From NCBI GenBank assembly GCA_965659685.1, contig CBFHXB010000001.1:1-64000 (forward strand): 64,000 bases of DNA, in the 5' to 3' direction. The notes below the pieces were generated by a model that worked only from the letters and a program-made list of their open reading frames with translations, was not told where the DNA came from and searched no databases. How positions within the stretch are numbered: position 1 is the first letter of the stretch; every line of letters begins with the position of its first letter. This document shows, one piece after another, positions 59,901-64,000 of this stretch. Made by a program: the position numbers and the translations under genes. This DNA is from MGIIa-L3 sp11892u. GTDB lineage: Archaea > Thermoplasmatota > Poseidoniia > Poseidoniales > Poseidoniaceae.

Positions 59901-62900
59901 ATGCAGCGCCCTCTCTCCACCGTTCGCAGCATCTTCCTGGTGGCCATCATGGTGATGGCGGTCGTGCTTCCCATGGCCACGCCAGCGCCCGCAGACCTTG
60001 CCGCGTTGCCTTCCGAGGACGCGGTTTCTGGGCGAGCACAAACCACGTGGAGCGGAACGGTCCTCCTTTCCAGCACCACCACGGTCGCGGTGAACGACGA
60101 ATTGGTCATCGCGGCGTGCACCACGGTGCAACTCGGCTCAGGTGTACGCTTGGTCGTGGACGGGCGGCTGACCGTGCAAGGGACCGCCACGTGTCCTGTT
60201 GTCTTTGAGGCGTCAGGTTCCCTTGATCACGAAGGCATTCAATTCAACGCGTCTTCGCTTGGACGTGGTTCACGCATCGACAACCTCACCTTGCTTGACG
60301 CCACGTACGGCATCACCATGTTTGGTGGTGATGCACGCTTCCACAACCTCACGATCGATTCTCCGGACCGTGTCGCCATTGACTTGTTTGGTGCCACACC
60401 GGTCTTCGAAGACCTGACCGTCAAAGGCGCGGGCCAGAACGCCTTCCAAACCGATTGGAGGTTTGGCTTGGGGCTCTCCGTCGGAGCCGGCTCTGCCCCT
60501 GTGGTCAAGCGTGGAACCTTCAGCAACATCACCACGCGTGGGCTGAACGTTTGGGGCGGCTCCGGAGGCGTCTTTCAAGACATCACCATGGACAACATCA
60601 CGGGCTCTTCATGGGCCTATGTTGCAGGGGTGTGGGTCGAGGACAGCGTCCCCTTGCTCCAACGGATGAGCATCAACCGCGCCGACACGGGTCTGGTGGT
60701 TCGCCACGTCGACGACACCCTGCGCACCCGCGCGGTCGTCAAAGATCTGGACGTGACCAACAGCATGTACCGAGGTGTGCTGGTGGACAAGGAGAACAGG
60801 ACGAATTACACGAATTACGAATCCGCGGACATCACCGGCTTGACCGTGACCGGCACCGGGGGACCCGGGGCAAAAACGCCAGGCATCGCTGAAGCGGCGG
60901 TGGAGGTCAACGCGACGGGCGCTTGGATGGAGGACGTGCTCATCGACGGATGCTCGACCGTCGGGCTTCGATTGTACTTCACCGACGCCTCGACCACGTT
61001 CCGGAATTTGACCGTGCGTGACGCGGGCGATGCCGGGGCCGGGGCCGGAGCGCATGCCTCAGGTGTTGCGGTCCGCTCGTCCTACTTCGCCCCAACCTTC
61101 GACGGGCTGTCGGTGTCCGGAGCACCAGGTTCTGGCGTTCACGCTTCTGGCGGCGGTTCGATGCAAGGCCACACCTGGAACCTGAGCGGCAACACCGAGT
61201 ACGGCTTGCGCGTGAGCATGGCCGAGGTGATCGTCGACGGTCTCCTGCTGGACAGCAACGGGTTTGCAGGTGCTTTTGTCGAAGACGGTCGGAGCGTGGA
61301 ATTGAGCAACCTGACCGCATCGAACAACGGACAGAGCGGCATCTTGCCTGGACAACAAGCCGGCCTTCACTACCTCCGCTCAAACGACATTGAATCCAAT
61401 TCTGGCGACGTTCGTTGCTCCTCCTGCGAGGTGCGCGGGAACGCTGGAAACGCGCTGTTCATCGAGGATTCCGTTGACCTTTGGGTCGAAGGCTTGCTGG
61501 TGGAAGACGTCGCAGCAGGAAAGGTGCCCATTTTCGTGGACAACAGCAACCTGAACACTGGACAACTTGGTGGCCGTTTCCGCTTCATGAACGTCACCGT
61601 GTGGGCCAACGCCACTGACGGAACCGGTGCCGCCTTGCCCGCGGTCGACGTTCAATCGGCTGACGGGGCCTTCGAAGGCTTGGACCTGCACGGCGTGCAT
61701 GCAGGCGTGCGGTGGAACGCAGACCTTCCTGGCCAACGCGTGTCCTACCTGCACGACACCACGCTTGACGACGCGGGTTGTTTGGACCTCAGCAATCAGA
61801 AGTTGCTCCGTGTCGATCGGCTTGACATGACCGGGTGCATGGACGCGCTCGTGCTTGCAAATTCGGACGTCAACATCACGGAGACGGACCTCACTGCCTT
61901 GGCCGTCAACGGTGCATCCATTGACCTGACGGACGGTTCAACCCTCCACCTCTCCAACAGTCCAGTCTCTGCCTTCACGAGCATCAGCATTGACGCCACG
62001 AGCATGGTCGAGGAAGCATGGCCGGTGGAGGTCTGGGTTCGAAACCTCATTGGAAACGGGGTTCCCTTCGCAACCGTGGACTTGTCGTTCAGCGCTGTGG
62101 CGCCCGCCCGAACCCTGCCGGCAGACGTAAACGGTCAGATGGTGTTGGACGACGCCATCGCCCGCGTCATCGACACCAACGGCCCGTCCGCCTACGGCAA
62201 CCTCAACGTCACCTGCACCTATGCAGGTATCAGCACAAGCGTCGAAGTGCCATTCGAGGACGCTACAACGGTGTATTGCGATCTCCCGTTGTCGAACCAA
62301 GCCCCCTTCGTGAATTGGACCTCGCCTGAAGACGAGACCACCTTCCCCTCAAACGGAGAAGTGCATTTCGACGCGAGCACCTCATGGGATTTGGACGACG
62401 ACCCGCTGACCTACAAGTGGACGAGCTCCATTGATGGGGACATATTTGCGAGTTGCACCGGTTCCGGACTTCCAGGAGAACGCACCCCTCAGGAGGGAGC
62501 CCCGTTCACGGTGAACAGCGACGATCCTTACGGCTGCACGTTGAGCGACGGCGTCCACCTCATCGATTTGCAGGTGTGCGATCCGACCCACTGTGTCTTC
62601 CTCAGCCGGACCATCGAACTGGTCAACCTGGCGCCGGTCCTCTCCCTTGCTTTCGAACCCGCCCTGAACCCGTGGAGTGAACTTGTCATGCCTCAAACTG
62701 GAACGGTCACCGTCAACACCACAGGTACCTCCGATCCTGAGGGCGATACGGTGTATTGTGGGCTTGAATTTGAGGGGTACACTGGACCGTCACCTTCGCT
62801 GGACGGTTCCAATCCGTGTGCTTCAGAATTGATCTGGACCTTCAACCACGTGTTGGACGACACGCCTCCTGTGTTCCAGATGACCGTGATCGCTTGGGAC

Positions 62901-64000
62901 AGCCTTGGCAACAACGCCACCTACACCGTGCCCGTCATCCTGTACAACGAGGTCCCCGACCCCACCTTCACCGTTGAGCGGGACAGCAACGCTTCCTCAT
63001 CCTTGATCACCTTGGATGCGTCTGGGTTCGCCGACCCAGAAGGCAACGCCCTGAGCTACAGTTGGACCTCTTCCGTGGACGGTCTTCTTTCAGAAGGTGA
63101 AGGACCGATGTTCAGCACGTGGAGCGGATGGCTGAGCCGAGGCGTTCACACCCTGACGCTTTCCATCAACGACGACCGACCCGAACACATCGGTTCGCCG
63201 CGAACCTCCACCGTCTTGTTCACGGTGGACGACAGCGTACCACGTGCCGTCATTGCCTCTCCTTCGGACGGTGACGTGGTGGAGAGCGCTGACCTGCTGA
63301 GCTTCAGCGCGGAAGGCTCGGGCGATTGGGACGCCTCCTGCAGCACCTTCCCCACCGACGCTTCGTGGTGGTGCGTGCCTGGCAATCCCGCTGGCGGGTC
63401 GCAGTACCTCAACGTGGTCTGGACCAGCGACCTCGACGGAAGGCTGACGCCAGAAGGCGTGGATTGGCTCCTCTTCGATGCCCGGCTCAGTGCAGGGAAC
63501 CACACGATCACGTTGTCCGTGGACGACGGATTGCACGACCCTGTCGAAGCGACGATGGAGATCGAGGTGATTCCATCGGCACCGGTGCTCGACGTGACCA
63601 CGCCCCAACCGGGTCACAGTCAGTCCTCGTCTCAGCCCCTTGCCATCGATGCCCGTGGTTCCTTCGATGCCGACGCCGATGCGTTCACAATGACGGTCAT
63701 GGTGGACGATGAGGCCCTCCTCAGCGGCGTCGATGCTTCAATGCTGCACCAGATTTGGCTGCCGTCCGGTCAGCATGACGTGACTTTCGTGCTCGAGGAC
63801 AGCACGGGAGCGGTACGGACCGGTGTGGTGCCGGTCACGCTCGATCCTTCGCCCCCCACCGCACACGTGCAATCTCCTGCGGATTTGACCTCTTTCGCAC
63901 CCGGTGCCGAGGTCATGCTCGTCGACGGTTCCGTGGACCGTGACGGCGATCTCGTCGACCGGGAATGGCGGCAATGGAGCGGCGGCAGTTTCGACGTGTT
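59901..64000 (+). CDS. Giant secreted beta-helix / PKD-like surface protein, 3' end beyond window
   Basis: At least 1366 residues, with no stop before the right edge. The signal peptide is MQRPLSTVRSIFLVAIMVMA followed by VVLPMATPAPA. Residues about 40-700 look like a parallel beta-helix of NosD/pectate-lyase type: many short (D/N)-(G/L)-(T/S)-V-x-(G/N) turns such as FEDLTVKGAGQNAF, FRNLTVRDAGDAG and VEGLLVEDVAAG. From about 795 come repeated PKD/Ig-like units (FDASTSWDLDDDPLTYKWTSS, LDASGFADPEGNALSYSWTSS, IDARGSFDADADAFTMTV). These are adhesin or cell-surface folds. ATG 59901 has GAGG upstream. It is divergent from the STAND gene. Confidence 0.85.
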   Translation, partial: MQRPLSTVRSIFLVAIMVMAVVLPMATPAPADLAALPSEDAVSGRAQTTWSGTVLLSSTTTVAVNDELVIAACTTVQLGSGVRLVVDGRLTVQGTATCPVVFEASGSLDHEGIQFNASSLGRGSRIDNLTLLDATYGITMFGGDARFHNLTIDSPDRVAIDLFGATPVFEDLTVKGAGQNAFQTDWRFGLGLSVGAGSAPVVKRGTFSNITTRGLNVWGGSGGVFQDITMDNITGSSWAYVAGVWVEDSVPLLQRMSINRADTGLVVRHVDDTLRTRAVVKDLDVTNSMYRGVLVDKENRTNYTNYESADITGLTVTGTGGPGAKTPGIAEAAVEVNATGAWMEDVLIDGCSTVGLRLYFTDASTTFRNLTVRDAGDAGAGAGAHASGVAVRSSYFAPTFDGLSVSGAPGSGVHASGGGSMQGHTWNLSGNTEYGLRVSMAEVIVDGLLLDSNGFAGAFVEDGRSVELSNLTASNNGQSGILPGQQAGLHYLRSNDIESNSGDVRCSSCEVRGNAGNALFIEDSVDLWVEGLLVEDVAAGKVPIFVDNSNLNTGQLGGRFRFMNVTVWANATDGTGAALPAVDVQSADGAFEGLDLHGVHAGVRWNADLPGQRVSYLHDTTLDDAGCLDLSNQKLLRVDRLDMTGCMDALVLANSDVNITETDLTALAVNGASIDLTDGSTLHLSNSPVSAFTSISIDATSMVEEAWPVEVWVRNLIGNGVPFATVDLSFSAVAPARTLPADVNGQMVLDDAIARVIDTNGPSAYGNLNVTCTYAGISTSVEVPFEDATTVYCDLPLSNQAPFVNWTSPEDETTFPSNGEVHFDASTSWDLDDDPLTYKWTSSIDGDIFASCTGSGLPGERTPQEGAPFTVNSDDPYGCTLSDGVHLIDLQVCDPTHCVFLSRTIELVNLAPVLSLAFEPALNPWSELVMPQTGTVTVNTTGTSDPEGDTVYCGLEFEGYTGPSPSLDGSNPCASELIWTFNHVLDDTPPVFQMTVIAWDSLGNNATYTVPVILYNEVPDPTFTVERDSNASSSLITLDASGFADPEGNALSYSWTSSVDGLLSEGEGPMFSTWSGWLSRGVHTLTLSINDDRPEHIGSPRTSTVLFTVDDSVPRAVIASPSDGDVVESADLLSFSAEGSGDWDASCSTFPTDASWWCVPGNPAGGSQYLNVVWTSDLDGRLTPEGVDWLLFDARLSAGNHTITLSVDDGLHDPVEATMEIEVIPSAPVLDVTTPQPGHSQSSSQPLAIDARGSFDADADAFTMTVMVDDEALLSGVDASMLHQIWLPSGQHDVTFVLEDSTGAVRTGVVPVTLDPSPPTAHVQSPADLTSFAPGAEVMLVDGSVDRDGDLVDREWRQWSGGSFDV

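Overview
The window looks like a chromosomal segment of a GC-rich marine euryarchaeon, most plausibly Marine Group II (Candidatus Poseidoniales); this is inference from gene content, not a database result. Archaeal marks are a PhoU with an N-terminal AbrB/SpoVT DNA-binding domain, the wyosine enzymes TYW1 and TYW2, TATA-like boxes about 20-30 bases ahead of apparently leaderless start codons, and large acidic, signal-peptide-bearing surface proteins with Ca-binding-type repeats. No rRNA, tRNA, CRISPR array, transposase or integrase was seen, and there is no gene-free stretch above about 150 bases.

Layout. 1-2.9 kb: a truncated tRNA-dihydrouridine synthase and three winged-helix regulators, all on the minus strand. 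3-6.3 kb: a glycosyltransferase and a 3-hydroxyacyl-CoA dehydrogenase/enoyl-CoA hydratase fusion. 6.3-11.1 kb (minus): a JAMM metalloprotease-like gene translationally coupled to an E1-like (ThiF/MoeB) gene, a chromate-type transporter, and an AmpG-like MFS transporter fused to a lipoprotein domain. 11.2-15 kb: a secreted protein with LDL-receptor-A-like repeats and a coupled membrane protein. 15.1-16.2 kb: tyw1.

16.3-28.3 kb is a phosphate regulon: two PhoU-type genes face left, and pstS-pstC-pstA-pstB face right. Every transporter part is enlarged: PstS carries three substrate-binding domains, PstC and PstA carry long exported regions with thrombospondin-3-like Asp-rich repeats, and PstB has an acidic helical N-terminal extension. 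CTATA/TATAG inverted repeats lie over the phoU promoter and upstream of pstC, and are candidate operators.

28.3-35.5 kb: an alpha/beta hydrolase, two coupled paralogous mini-proteins sharing QVHRNGI, a MacB/LolCDE-like ABC system whose permease contains pentapeptide repeats, a second ATPase with a zinc ribbon, and DoxX-like and DUF3817-like membrane proteins. 35.5-38.6 kb: a cupin, then an AT-richer cassette of a small winged-helix gene and five unrecognised small helical or membrane genes. 38.6-50.6 kb: phosphoglycerate mutase, an aldehyde:ferredoxin oxidoreductase-family protein, DUF1499, a second JAMM-like protein, an acidic protein, an epimerase, a methyltransferase/nucleotidyltransferase/membrane glycosyltransferase operon, a receiver-domain protein, an anchored S15 peptidase and a small membrane protein. 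50.6-64 kb: a secreted cyclophilin, tyw2, a giant anchored surface protein, uvrC with a possible CTG start, a winged-helix STAND ATPase, and the 5' part of a giant beta-helix/PKD-like surface protein that runs off the right edge.

The strongest leads for undescribed biology are the low-GC membrane-protein cassette, the QVHRNGI mini-protein pair beside an ABC system, the E1+JAMM pair with a second JAMM gene elsewhere, and the rebuilt phosphate transporter with its candidate operators.
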